From: Asterella californica
Taxonomy: Eukaryota; Streptophyta; Marchantiopsida; Marchantiales; Aytoniaceae
Assembly (NCBI GenBank): GCA_036924285.1
Contig: JAYKYS010000018.1
Location: 7,254,001-7,318,000 of the forward strand
DNA: 64,000 nt
Direction: 5' to 3'
Shown here: piece by piece, positions 1-10,730 of the stretch
Position numbering within the stretch: position 1 is the stretch's first letter
Layout: each line of letters starts with the position of its first letter
Translations under genes and position numbers: made by a program
The notes under the pieces: generated by a model
What the model saw: the letters and a program-made list of their open reading frames with translations, nothing else
Databases searched by the model: none
What the model was told of the DNA's origin: nothing

Positions 1-2700
1 TAAGGCGCGTGTACCAGATCTTTTTATCGAGTTTGCTACCGTGGTTATTATCTGCGGTCGTTTGATTAGACACGGAGTCTACTAAGTCGTTATGGCGCCA
101 CTATATCTGTATTTGTTTGTTACTATTATGCCCATGAATTTGGTCCAGGGTTGGGTCAGTCTTTTATGCATACTTATTATTCCCTTAGGCTCTCTAGATG
201 CTTCGGTATTGACCCTGTTCCTGATTGGTTGGTGTGGTGGTGGTATGTTCGTAGGCCTCTGTCTCGCAGTCCGGTGTCTTCAGTCCTCTATAGATTTTGT
301 TGACTTTATGAACAGGCGGTACTGAGGTTGTGTCGTTACTCCGTTTCAGCCTGGCAGATACCGGGAGAAGTACAACTCCCTGAAAGCTTGGCGACCCAAG
401 TTCTTAGTGTTCGAAGCGTTGACGCAAGGGGTTGCGCACGTCCTTAACTAGGTCGGTGCCGCGTACCCGCCAGGTTCTAAACGCGAATTCGGACTCCTAT
501 GTGCATTTCGGTGACGCAGATTTCGAAATTTAGCCTGGTGTGGATTTCCGTTCACAACTTGATTTATTGAAGGAGCCTACGAATATCCAAAGCAGGCATC
601 TTGGATTATTTGAGACGGTGGTTCTGTAGAGAACGTTGAGGCTCCTTCTCGTCAACTGCTGAAAGGTTGAAAACGAAAACGGGTTTTCTAGAATTTCAGT
701 CAAGGGGGATGACTCGAGAACACTATTATGCAACGGTGGCACTGAAACATTCTATTCTTGTGTCTCTGGACTGCGTAGGAAAGGGCATGGGCAGGGTCTT
801 CGACTCGGGGATACCTCATTAGGCAGTACTTTCAGAAAACCTCATTAGGCAGTACTTTCAGAAAACCATAGTACGATTTGACAATGACGCTGCCAGAGTT
901 CAGTACGGGCGGCTGAGAGTCCGCGATCCCCACTGAAGTGAAAGAGATTGTGAATCAGTTTGTTCTACTATAGACAATAGTCGACAATCGACAATATATA
1001 GTCGACAATCCCCACTGGAATGGGAGCTGCCAAAGCCCAGAAGATTGAGTCAGTTGAAGATTTTTGTAGTTTCTACTCTGCAAAGAGGATTTGCCCATCA
1101 TCCTTTTAGCTCACTGATATACTGCGGCGAAGCTAGCTCCGGTAATAAGCTCTTCTTTTTCGCTTGCTTTTAGACCCTCACTTTTAGCTCGTTCCCGGCT
1201 CTTATTGTTATTCACTCCTACTGGATTTTATGACCATACTTTACTCGAGCAAGGGTGTGGTCCTAAAATGAAGGTGAACTTGAAGGAGGATTACGATTAT
1301 CCTAGCTTGAAGATAGGAAGAGGTGAATATGCAAGGGTTTAATTTATTACTGAACTTTTATAGGTTGTGAAGGGATAGGTGAAATACTAAATGTTTTGTT
1401 AATGGTCTTGTTCTTTGCTTGTAGCTTCTCGCAGTTATAATTTCATAAGCGCGTCCTCCTCCCTTTTCAGGTAATGTTTACAGATAACTTTGATGTTCTT
1501 TTTCAGTTTAGTATAGAATTTCTAGTTAACACTTGTGTATAATTTGATTATAGCCCGCGGGCAAGGGTTCCCCATGCATATTATTATTTTCTCATTCTAT
1601 CTTTTGGGTTTCTTAACAAATCTTAATCTCTCCATGTTTAGAAATCTGCATGTCTACCTTTAAAACGAACTTGTCACGGCCTAGAAACGGTCGAATGTAC
1701 GAGGGAAAGGAAATTTACTTTGTTTTCTTTTCGTTTTCTTTCCATTCTTTTCAACATGTTCAACTCATCTTCTCGCGAATGGGACTTTACGGGAGCGATT
1801 GATTGTGACATCTTCCGCCCTGATAAATCAACCTTTTTCGCTTTTGTTGTTCGTCTTTTCCTCGATCTTCGCTTCGGGAAATTGGGGTTTCATACAGTAC
1901 AGAAGATAATGTCTTGAAGATTATAGTTTAAAGCGGTTTTCCCGATCCGCGACAGATTGTACATCTCTCCCGTGGATATTACTGGACTAAGTCAGCGTCT
2001 GCGCTAAGTCTGCGCTAAGTCACGGGGTAACTCAGGAACGCCCAAAGGGGTTAGAAGCCTGTATGTAAGGCACAAAGTGGCTATTCGAGAAAGCATAATT
2101 TCTTGAAGAGATTTACGTAAGACTATGGTGGGTCCTCCAGCCATCTATGGACGGGCAAGCGATATCTTCGAGTTGAGATATTCCGATGTCATAAGGTCAT
2201 TTTGCAAGGAAGAAAAGTTTGTAAATGAATTAATGAAGAAAAATGAATCTTACTCGGGTTTAACTACGTGGACTTGTGTTAAATCATTCATATTCTTCTT
2301 TCCCCTATCAAGGAGATTCTGTGTTCATCATGATTGTTAAAGGTTCGAAAGTTGCACGAGATTTGAGTGCAGTCATTGATGTACATAGTAATATCGCTGC
2401 AGGGCATTTCTGTTTTGCAGATGAGACTTGGGTATTACCCTGATGTAGCTAGCATTCACACCTCCCTTAAACCGATGCCCCACAGGACCTCTCGGTTTGC
2501 TCTGTATCAAGTTTGTAGCTGTCCGTCCACTGCCAGTTGGTTTGAAACGGCAGTCGATTTTTCCACCCTTCTGTCGTGCGACAGAGCCATAACTCTTAGG
2601 AAACGTCCAGATAAGGGAGGTGTAGTTACTGCTGTGTTCCTAAATTTTAATGTCGTTTACGCTACAAAGTGAATAATAAAGTTCGAGTCCGGGGATTAGG
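1..2700. other. gene-poor left end, no supported gene
   Basis: I see no convincing gene here. Short open frames exist on both strands but lack family motifs and splice context. A short plus-strand stretch near 355-420 reads like a decayed retroelement or gene fragment but I cannot name it. A perfect 26-bp tandem duplication lies at 814-839 and 840-865, and a short run of repeated TCGACAAT words lies at about 965-1012. Confidence 0.4.
814..865. repeat. 26-bp perfect tandem duplication
   Basis: The word beginning CCTCATTAGGCAGTACTTTC occurs twice back to back (814-839 and 840-865) with no mismatch. This is a recent small tandem duplication in otherwise unique non-coding DNA. Confidence 0.9.
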
Positions 2701-3108
2701 AGTTCAAGTTTTTTAATTTTGATGTTTTTTTCTCTTTTAAGAGAGAAATTCCGGGGTTTAAAAGTTAAACTTTTACTGTGAACTCAGGACAAGAGTGGAG
2801 CTAACATTGATTACTATTTCTATTACTATTACTAGGAGCTTGCGCGATGTGAGCGTCCGGAGCTAGGCGGAGTGAAAGTGAGGAGAGAGAGCACGAACTA
2901 CACGAAGAGGCTTTCGACGGGAAATTATTTCGATGAGCGGGAATGTCATCCCATTTCGATTTCTCTCGATGAAAATGCACTGTGCATACACAGTTCACGC
3001 CAGCACTTGAGGAGGAATTGACCCCCTTCGCAGCCATCCAGGTCAAGTGACCTGCAACACCAAGCAAGCACAGGAACACAAAAATGCTGGGGAAGGAAAC
3101 ATGAGAAA

Positions 3109-3576
3109 ATGGGGTTTCGGAAGGAAGCAGATCCCGTTAGATCGTTCTATCACATACAAGCACAAGAATACCTTCCACCAGAGATCTCCAACAACTGGCA
3201 CGGCGTCCTCAACTTTCGGGAACCCGTCACTGTTGATCTCCCAAAGGGACCTCGAAAGCAGGTTCTACACGACACATTTGCATATCGATTTGTTGTAAGC
3301 TTCCAAGACAAACTTGGAGAACAACCAGTGAGAGATTGGCTTGAAAGCTACGCATTGCTAACTGGCGTCCATACCAAATACCTCGAGGCGTTGGAAAAAG
3401 CTCTGCATCTGGTGGTGATAGAAGGCCAGGAAGCGAAAAAGATTCACAAGAAACTCAACAAGGAGGGGACGTTTCAGTACGGAGAGACCTTCATGATCCT
3501 CATCATTTACTCCCCCAAGTTCAACGCGTGCAACCCAAAGGGACTCAAACAGATCATCACGTTGCTTGTGCACAAG
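3109..3576 (+). CDS. hypothetical protein, probable first or internal exon
   Basis: I do not recognise this protein. An open frame starts at ATG 3109 and reads about 156 codons of mixed, non-repetitive composition that looks protein-like, with alternating hydrophobic and charged residues and a helix-like stretch around the residues YLEALEKAL. It meets a plausible splice donor (CACAAG|GTAG) at 3576/3577. Past that point the frame runs into AT-rich, intron-like sequence and stops at 3721-3723. No downstream exon could be identified with confidence. The overlapping minus-strand frames show nothing family-like. It may be one exon of a lineage-specific gene or a captured gene fragment; the start codon is only the first ATG in frame. 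Confidence 0.35.
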
Positions 3577-3723
3577 GTAGATATACTGGTCTACAACTTT
3601 ATGCAATACATCTTCAACCCATTATTGTGTTGCAGGATAGTCTGTATAGTGAAAGATGATAAGAAAATGTTTTTTTTCTGTTGTGTACGTAGTTGTAAAA
3701 GAAGTTGCTCTGAAGCTTGTTAA

Positions 3724-5165
3724 GCTGGACAAGTGCTAAGTTAGGACCAAGGTAAACAACGTGCCTCCTAGCTTATATTCAGAAGAACTACTGATAATTA
3801 TGAAGGTACAAAGTGAAAGCTCTTCTTCAATAGAGTAGCCTTATCTTTTCATTTACATGAAACAACGTTATACATAGATGTTTACGTCATTTCTAGTTTA
3901 AGAAAGCATAAAAAAAACAAACTTTTGTTTTTCATTGATAACTTTGATTCATGATCTGATGACACCATCGTGTAAATGTTCTTGAGTAGTATAATTTTAG
4001 CTCTTTCGTAATTACAATTATAGATCTATAGTGAAAATAAACACATAAAAAGCTAACAAGGGAAATAAAAATAAGTTTTGTTGACATATGTATGTTCATA
4101 TAAATTTATCTTTTTTAATAGAGACTCAAGCCATCTCAATTGAAGAGACACCCACCTAGGAAGATAGATCCCCAGGTCAAACCTTCTTGGCTCTTGTTTC
4201 GTATCTCAACATGTTGGCTTCTCGAATGCTATGTTGAGTGTGTGACTACGTCTTGCATGTCTAGGGACAGAGGACTTTATATCCTCTTGAAACAAGAGCT
4301 TTTTGATCTAATCCTTTACATGCAATCGAGATTATGAACTAGGAGATATCTGATTCAACTATGGAAGGGTTGTAAGTACTAAGGGGTGGTCTTGTCGTTA
4401 TGATTTTGATTGTAAAATCATGGTTTAGCTCAGAAGCTGGAGGTATGAAGATGATATCGATAGGAAAAGAATTGCTTAGCTAGAGGGCTGCTTGATAAAA
4501 GAACATAAAGACATAAGGGCAACAGCTTAGCTAAGGGGCTTGATTTTTAGATTAATCAAAATACGAATAAGAGTTCGGAGGACACTGAAGAGATATAAAG
4601 AGACAGCATGTGCGCGTGAGAAAGAGATGAAGAGAGTGTGATCATTGAGAACATTGATTCGTGAATACAGATTTATGAGTCTTGAAAAATCTATTTGCAC
4701 AAATTTGAATGTTTGATTGGCTTTGGTGGCTAAATCGGATGTATTGTTCATGCATGAACACAACCTCAGAGCACAAGAGTGTGCAATGTTATAGCGGAAA
4801 CTATGGAAAGAAGTTGCTTTCCACTATACCTCGGCCCCGGATGGAGTCCATGCTATGAGGAATGTTCTGTGCGGGCGGGCAAAAGAAACCTCTGCACGTT
4901 TGTAGGCTCATACTGGCGTCACGCATCACTGCACGAAGCATCCTCATGAAAACAGAGCAATCAGGACACACATCAACAGGTCTAGTTTCTAATCTAAGCT
5001 TCTAATGGCTAAGTATTTCAAAAAGAATAATGCACTCCTAAGAGTAATACATTACTTAAAGTATATGTAGTGAAAAGATTTAGAAATGTAAAATCTTTTA
5101 TTCTTCCTGCAAAGAGTTTATGATTTATCAACTATATCCAGGATTACTGAGAAGCAAGACTAAAA
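3724..5165. other. AT-rich non-coding stretch
   Basis: AT-rich DNA with scattered stops in all frames. Short frames near 4140-4337 (plus) and 4527-4763 (minus) show no domain or splice support. I see no RNA gene or mobile element. Confidence 0.4.
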
Positions 5166-5368
5166 TCACAATTTGACAGATGATAGTTTGATATTGTTTA
5201 TTTGTTCCTCTAGAGGGAGTGGCTTAGGATCAGAAGCTTCAATGGCTCCCGCTGTACGTAGTATCTTATGGAAATGTAAATGTACTATTTTTGCTTCTTT
5301 ATATTTCGGAGAGGCTTTATGTAATATGACCATCACGGGCGGTTGATAGACGAGTAAGTTTATCAATC
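5166..5368 (-). CDS. hypothetical protein, putative terminal exon
   Basis: On the minus strand a pyrimidine-rich tract followed by TATATCAG forms a good 3' splice site at 5369-5370. From 5368 an open frame then runs 66 codons to a stop at 5166-5168. The peptide is mixed and protein-like (it contains HLHFHKILRTAGAIEAS and PLPLEEQI), which suggests a genuine or recently lost last exon. I could not find the upstream exons between 5.4 and 6.9 kb and do not recognise the family. There is no ATG at the frame's left edge, which fits an internal exon boundary rather than a gene start. It could also be a processed or captured fragment. Confidence 0.3.
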
Positions 5369-7519
5369 CTGATATAGGAAAAGGGAAATTCGTTCACAAT
5401 TCTCTTCTTTGTGTTTAGATTCTTTTAACAATTCTAATGTCAATGAGTATAGTAGTTTTGTTTTACTCTACCAGTACATATTATTAAGATTAAATGTACT
5501 TTAATGAGATAATATTTTACTTTGGTACAATCCAAACTTCTTAAGGAAAATATTAACTGATCTTAAAGTTTTAAAAGTAAAATAGCATCAAAAGATAAAG
5601 TACATCGCATATGACCTGAATGACTGCCTTTAGAAGAGAATAAACTTGTAGCTAAGAGCTCATTCGCACTTAGCAACAAGTCTCTCTACTTTCGTGCTTT
5701 GACCACTTTGTATAATAAATATTATACAAAGTGGACGTATAATAATAAGAATAATAATAATAACGTTGTAGAAAAATGACTAAGAGATATTCCTCCTCGC
5801 TTAGGGAGTAATGACATACTAGAGATAGTCGGACATGGGCAGAGAGGCAGCTTAGAGGTTTTGTACTATTTCTATTGCTCATTTCACAGCGAGATGGTCT
5901 TTTGGTAAACAGTATCTAAAGTTCGAACTTGTCTGATTTAGTTTTATTCTCAGATGCAGCCTAGACTACTTGTCTTTCTCGAAAGAATGCAGCTGCACAC
6001 GTCCTAAGGACGCTGCTACTAGACTTCTTGCACCTTTTTGTTAATCTTCCACTCTGGAAGTTTATGTTTTAGAGTTAGCAATTGGTTTCAAAGTACTCTG
6101 GGAAGTTTAGGGTTTTTGCATCCCTTTGTTAATCTCCCCTTCGAGAGATTTAGGATTTCGAAATAATGGTTTGAGTTTTAGAGTACTCGAGAGATTTAGA
6201 AATTAGAAAGAACACTTAGAGAGAGTTCAGAGTACTCAAACAGCGATAACGAGCAAGGCGTTAACACGATTCTGAACAAGCATTCAATTGTGAAACGCGA
6301 CGCAGTGAATAACCAACGTACGAAAAGACCCCATCAAACCTTACAAGGGAAAGAAGGACCCGAAGTGCCAAACAACTAACAACTAAAGTCCCGAAGGAAG
6401 AACACCGGCGCTAAACCCCGCTATCAGTAACTCTAAGGTGTCCTATCGCCTCTATAATATCAGACTCTATAATATCAGACAAAGTTAATTCATTCAATGC
6501 CTAAGGAAGAAGAATATTGCTTGAGGGAAAATTGTTCGAGTCCAAAATGCAAGGAGTCCAAAATCTTACAAAACTAAAGTTATATTTTAGAGGTACTAGG
6601 AAGAATACATACTTTTCTAGGTATCTTGAGCTGGCACAAGCATAAAAGACTGCGCATGAAATGAGTTTCCAAATTAACACCTACAGTCTTTAATCTTTTC
6701 CCTTTAAACAAGTTGAATCCATACCTTTTATACGCTGCTGAACACTACATCTGGTGTGAATACAAAACATTGTGTCCCATATCTTGGGGCACTAACTTAA
6801 TTATTGTGGACTGGATCTGACAAGAACAACTGTATGTTGAAAGGTCAATTGGCATGGAGTGCGGATAGGCCCTAATCCATCTCTAGGAGAGAGCTGCATT
6901 TGAAACGATGAAGGCAGTTGAAATGCAAGAATAAGTAAGTTCAATTCAAATTAAAAGATATCTTCCATTAAAACAAATCTAATCTTGATAAATTTGAACT
7001 GGCAAATTCGATTTATTCAAATCAAGTGTGGTATCTCCGTAAAGCGCCTGACCAGACAAAATCCTTCAAATGACCTGTCTAAAACTGTAACTGTAACTAC
7101 ACTGTCCGTACGCGTAATGACCGTGCGGTGTAGTGCTAGTCGTGGTTGGCTAAACGTGTGGCATATCGGAGCATTCAGGACGAAGAAACAAAATGGTGAT
7201 CGTTCTACAACTTCAAATCGAGCACTAGACTCTTTTCAGTGAGGCCCAAAGCTATTGCAAACCCTACAGCTATGCGGGAGACAATTCGCACAGATTAGCC
7301 ACATCCTCACTATTGGTTTAGATACTACATCCCCAATCATCGTGATGTCAAGGAGACAGAAGAGCTCAGAAAACATCAAGCAGCACGAAGTATTTCCATA
7401 AAGACTGTCTGTCTCGGAACTTCAGAATTTACACTTTTGACATGAAGCTCAGAAAAGAGCTACAGATATATACCGACGGGGAAGGGGGGCTAAATAACGA
7501 ATGAATATGGCATAAATAT
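5369..7519. other. non-coding stretch with small repeats
   Basis: No gene supported. It contains a perfect 15-bp-arm inverted repeat at 5703-5734 with a 2-nt centre, an AAT-rich microsatellite-like run at about 5738-5762, a loosely repeated 85-bp motif at about 6033-6205 (TTTGTTAATCT twice), and a 15-bp duplication TCTATAATATCAGAC at about 6450-6480. It may hold upstream exons of the minus-strand exon at 5166, but none could be assigned. Confidence 0.4.
5703..5734. repeat. perfect palindrome, 15-bp arms
   Basis: CCACTTTGTATAATA (5703-5717) and its exact reverse complement (5720-5734) are separated by AA. It could extrude as a cruciform or be the remnant of a tiny foldback element. No function can be inferred. 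Confidence 0.85.
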
Positions 7520-8723
7520 CTACTGGGCCTTCGCTCTTGCACCAGCATTAAACTGTTCCCAGATCGGAACTTGAAGGCGTTCTCGCCAAAAACTGAACAG
7601 AGCTTCCCTCAGCTTTGTCGGTATCAGCATTTGATAGCCTGCTTCAACGGCTCCCGTGAGTCCGGCTGTCATATAGCCAACGACATATCTCAACTTGTCT
7701 GAGTCGTAAATATCTCCGAGAATCGGTACCGCTTGCAGCAGAGGCCATCTAATAAAATAGTCCCTGTGAACTTTGATCTTCTTTAAGAGCTTTCCTGTCC
7801 GCTGTCATCACACATTCAGCACCTCCGACTCAGAAAAGCTCACAAGCCATTCACAAGTGATTAAGAAGGATCCTTACTAGTTTTTGTACTACCCGCGCAA
7901 ATTTTTTCTCTCTAAATTTGCAGACCCTAAAGCAAACGAACGGATCAAAACCATCGAAAGCTTTGAAACTAAAGGGACGAAGCCTGCATAACAGATATTC
8001 TGATTAGGATGTCCCAAGAATTTCACTGCTTTGAGTTCAAATGAACAGGTCTGCAGTACGATAGAGTTCCCGCGCGAAACAGAAAGTGCAGTTACAAGCA
8101 TTCCAACGTAGAATGCAGTCCCCAGTGGATGGTTAGAATAATTCGAGAAGAAAGCCTGAACTGCCACGACCTTGCAGTCTTGGGATTTGGATGTCCCCGC
8201 CACCAATTTCTGGAACTTCAAGAGCCGAAGCGTGGTGAGGACATCCAAACCTTGATGGATGAGAAATGACATCATCTATTTCTTGTTCGACAGGTCTTCT
8301 CTAAACAGTACATTCGACTTTGAACTCAAGAAGGTTTACACAGTCTCACTTGCGCCGAAAGTTAGTTACCTCATCTATGACGTCTTCAAGCTGAAGCTCC
8401 GTGAGAAATTGCAGATTTACTCTCCGCCACAACAAGACCCACGGATTTGTTCTGACGGTCATTCGAACGATTACTATGTTCTGTTGTGCATCGTAAACAA
8501 GATCTCGAATCAAGACCTCCTGATAGTTGACGAAAAACAAAACGTACTGGAAGATGAGGATATATCTTTTCAAGCCCATGGAGCGTCCAATATTGACATA
8601 CGGATGATAGAATTCAACATCCTCTGTAAAATACGTGCGCAGAGTCTCCGCAAGGCCTTCGAAGGTCGGCCTCGTCAGTGTTTTCTGTAACACAAGAGGA
8701 ACCTCTTTGACAGGATCTTCCAT
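7520..8723 (-). CDS. NTF2-like (SigF-like) small protein, split gene
   Basis: Exon 1 is clear: ATG at 8721-8723, 118 codons to a good donor (GAG|GTAACT, exon end 8370). It begins MEDPVKEVP and reads like the start of the NTF2-like family best known from fungi (SigF-like NTF2-like domain), with a conserved YFTEDVEFYHPY core and a later VNLQFLTELQLEDV strand; that assignment is from memory of the family. The last exon is also clear: acceptor GGACAG at 7795-7796, open from 7794 to a TAG stop at 7520-7522, 90 residues, starting with two bases of a split codon. It includes a moderately hydrophobic stretch (VGYMTAGLTGAVEAGY). The middle (7797-8369) must hold an intron or introns and perhaps a further exon; the frame around 8100-8275 is a candidate but its boundaries are unsure. 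No signal peptide is visible. That both end exons belong to one gene is inferred from spacing and strand. Homology is moderate at best. Confidence 0.5.
8370..8723 (-). CDS. exon 1 of the NTF2-like gene
   Basis: 118 codons, phase 0 donor. The acidic-aromatic pattern YFTEDVEFYHPYV at residues about 31-43 is the NTF2-like signature I rely on. The opposite-strand frame over the same bases shows no family motif. Confidence 0.5.
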
Positions 8724-9319
8724 AGGTGCAAGCCCAACAAGAAACTTCTTTCAGCTGCTTCAATTGCAACGGAGGAACAGACAACTCGATTTTACTCTTC
8801 CCGCCTGCAACCGGACCTGCTGGAGCTTCTAGAGCGAGAAAACGCAATTACAATGATCGAAAGCCCTACTGAAAACTCCAAGCTTGCACTGGGGAGAGTC
8901 CAGAAACTCGTGCGACTTTAAGACACTCGTTCGCCAACCCGAAGGTTATCATAGAGTGGAGTTCTGCATCTGCAGGGAAGTTGACATGGCGGACTCTACT
9001 AGTAGTGTTTCAGAGAGAGCGTGTGCCCTGCTGAGTGGCTTTGCGGTTTGGGAGCAGAAATCTGCCACGAACCTTGACGCATCCATCTAAACATGTAGCG
9101 TGGACAGGCAGAGACGCTTCTCTGCATGCCACGTTTCATGTGGTTCCATAATTTCTTTCTGAGCTGGTTGTTTCCACACCAATCACGCTGCCTGAGAGCG
9201 AGGTTTAAGGAATATATTCCTGGAGTCTGCATGAAACACCGACCTGCCGACTACCACGATACGGCCGGTATGCATAAGCCTCGACCTTTACATACTGTTG
9301 TAGCGATAATGAAGCAGCA

Positions 9320-10730
9320 AAACTCGCTACTAGTTACCTAAAACCGACACCAAGCTTTTCGGGCTTACAGTCTCCAACTGGAGATGGAGTGTGGAAATGT
9401 ACTCAATTTACAGTCTAATCAGAGATTGTACCGAAGCATAAAGTTAATAATGCTAGGTGTTCTGACGTTGCTTGTTTCAGTCCCAACTTTCCTGTCGATT
9501 CTCAACTTGCCTTGCTGAAAACGTGATAACAACAGAAAGTTTCCATCTGCAGGCCCACGCATATCTATCCTTCCCTGCATAGAAGGAAGTGTCTACGACA
9601 GCGCTGGGCGGCGACAAGTTGGGGGCAGGAGCAAGGAAATGGTTGCTGCGAGAGAAACGTGAAAAGGGCACCGTGGCCAGGAAGATTTCGTAAGACGACG
9701 AATGTGAACGAGAGGCACTCATCTCTCTGCTGTAATGTAGTTATATCTCACTGGATGCGGTAACATGATCTACTCTCGCGCGAAGTTCTGCATTGCGCAT
9801 GATTCTCTGGAAGTTTAATCTCAGCTATAAGTGCGAGTCGTGACCGGTCCTAAAAGCAGATGCACCTAAACAGAGTAAAAAGGCAATACCTAGACACTCT
9901 GTTGCATAGAAACGTCCCTTCAGCGATACTCCTAATTGTCCGGAGAAAGTCACAAGCCACAGAAAGGCAATGCAACTTGAGAAAGTACCCAATTCGGATT
10001 CGGGAGGAGCAGATGTGAAGAAATCTGTGAGTCCGAGCACAAAACTACATGGACCGAACAAAGTCTTTCGGCTTTGAGAATTTGACAATCTGCGCAACAG
10101 GAACTGATTCATAAATACTGAGTCTGGTATACGTGCGTAAAAATTATGGTGATCTGTTTCTCCTGTGGGCAAATGTTGAGAGTCGATTTCAAATTACTGC
10201 CAACTGAAGAAAAGATCATCATAATTTTGTAGCACTCCATAAACAGAACTTGAATCGTGTTGCGTCTCCTGTTCCCAGAGCGTATTACGGACTCTGCGGC
10301 CTAGTGCTCCTGAACTATACTAAAAGTAGTTGGTAGTACTGCCTGTAGAGTTTGGAGAGCAAGGACTTTATAAGGCCCAAGAGAAGGGATGGGTTCAGGT
10401 AACCTGAAACTGTGTTACTGCATCTGGATACCCTAACAGAAGTACCGTGTGTAATACAGAAAGGCCGCCTTGGCACCATATTTGGAACTAGTTTCAAACA
10501 TGAAACTGTTGTAGAAGTAGTTTCATGTGTGGAACTATATGGAATATTCGATGAAGATTATTTAGGTCAAAGTAACTTTACCGAAGATGAGTCTACACCG
10601 TCATTTAAACATCAGTGTAGGATCCGGAACTCTCATGGTCTAACTTCAACGACAGCTACTTCCACCTGATCGGTCTTGAAACGGTGAAGGAAGTTCCGGT
10701 TTCAACTGTTCTAACTCATTAAGTAATGAT
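9320..10730 (-). repeat. repeat unit A (promoter-bearing dispersed repeat)
   Basis: This stretch is a diverged copy of the unit found as B (14.8-15.9 kb), C (22.3-23.7 kb, reversed) and D (32.6-33.9 kb, reversed). Shared landmarks are an AAGCTTTTCGG word near 9355, a block near 9590-9760 with GTGAAAAGG..CCGTGGCCAGG and ACGAATGTGAACGAG, a TTATGGTGATCTGTTTC block at about 10142-10160, and a minus-strand TATAAAG at 10366-10372 followed by CTTGCTCTCCA. It is an isolated, more diverged member lying outside the palindrome. I see no protein family in it; minus frames such as 9825-10172 are not conserved as an uninterrupted frame among the copies. Confidence 0.7.
10366..10372 (-). promoter_or_regulatory. 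candidate TATA box of repeat unit A
   Basis: Reads TATAAAG on the minus strand, followed about 10 bases later by a CTTGCTCTCCA start-like segment. The same arrangement is conserved in units B and D, which supports a retained core promoter rather than chance. Confidence 0.45.

Noticed and set aside
92..325. 77-codon hydrophobic plus-strand frame
   Set aside because: Low-information hydrophobic frame, no splice sites or family motif; not supported as a membrane protein gene.
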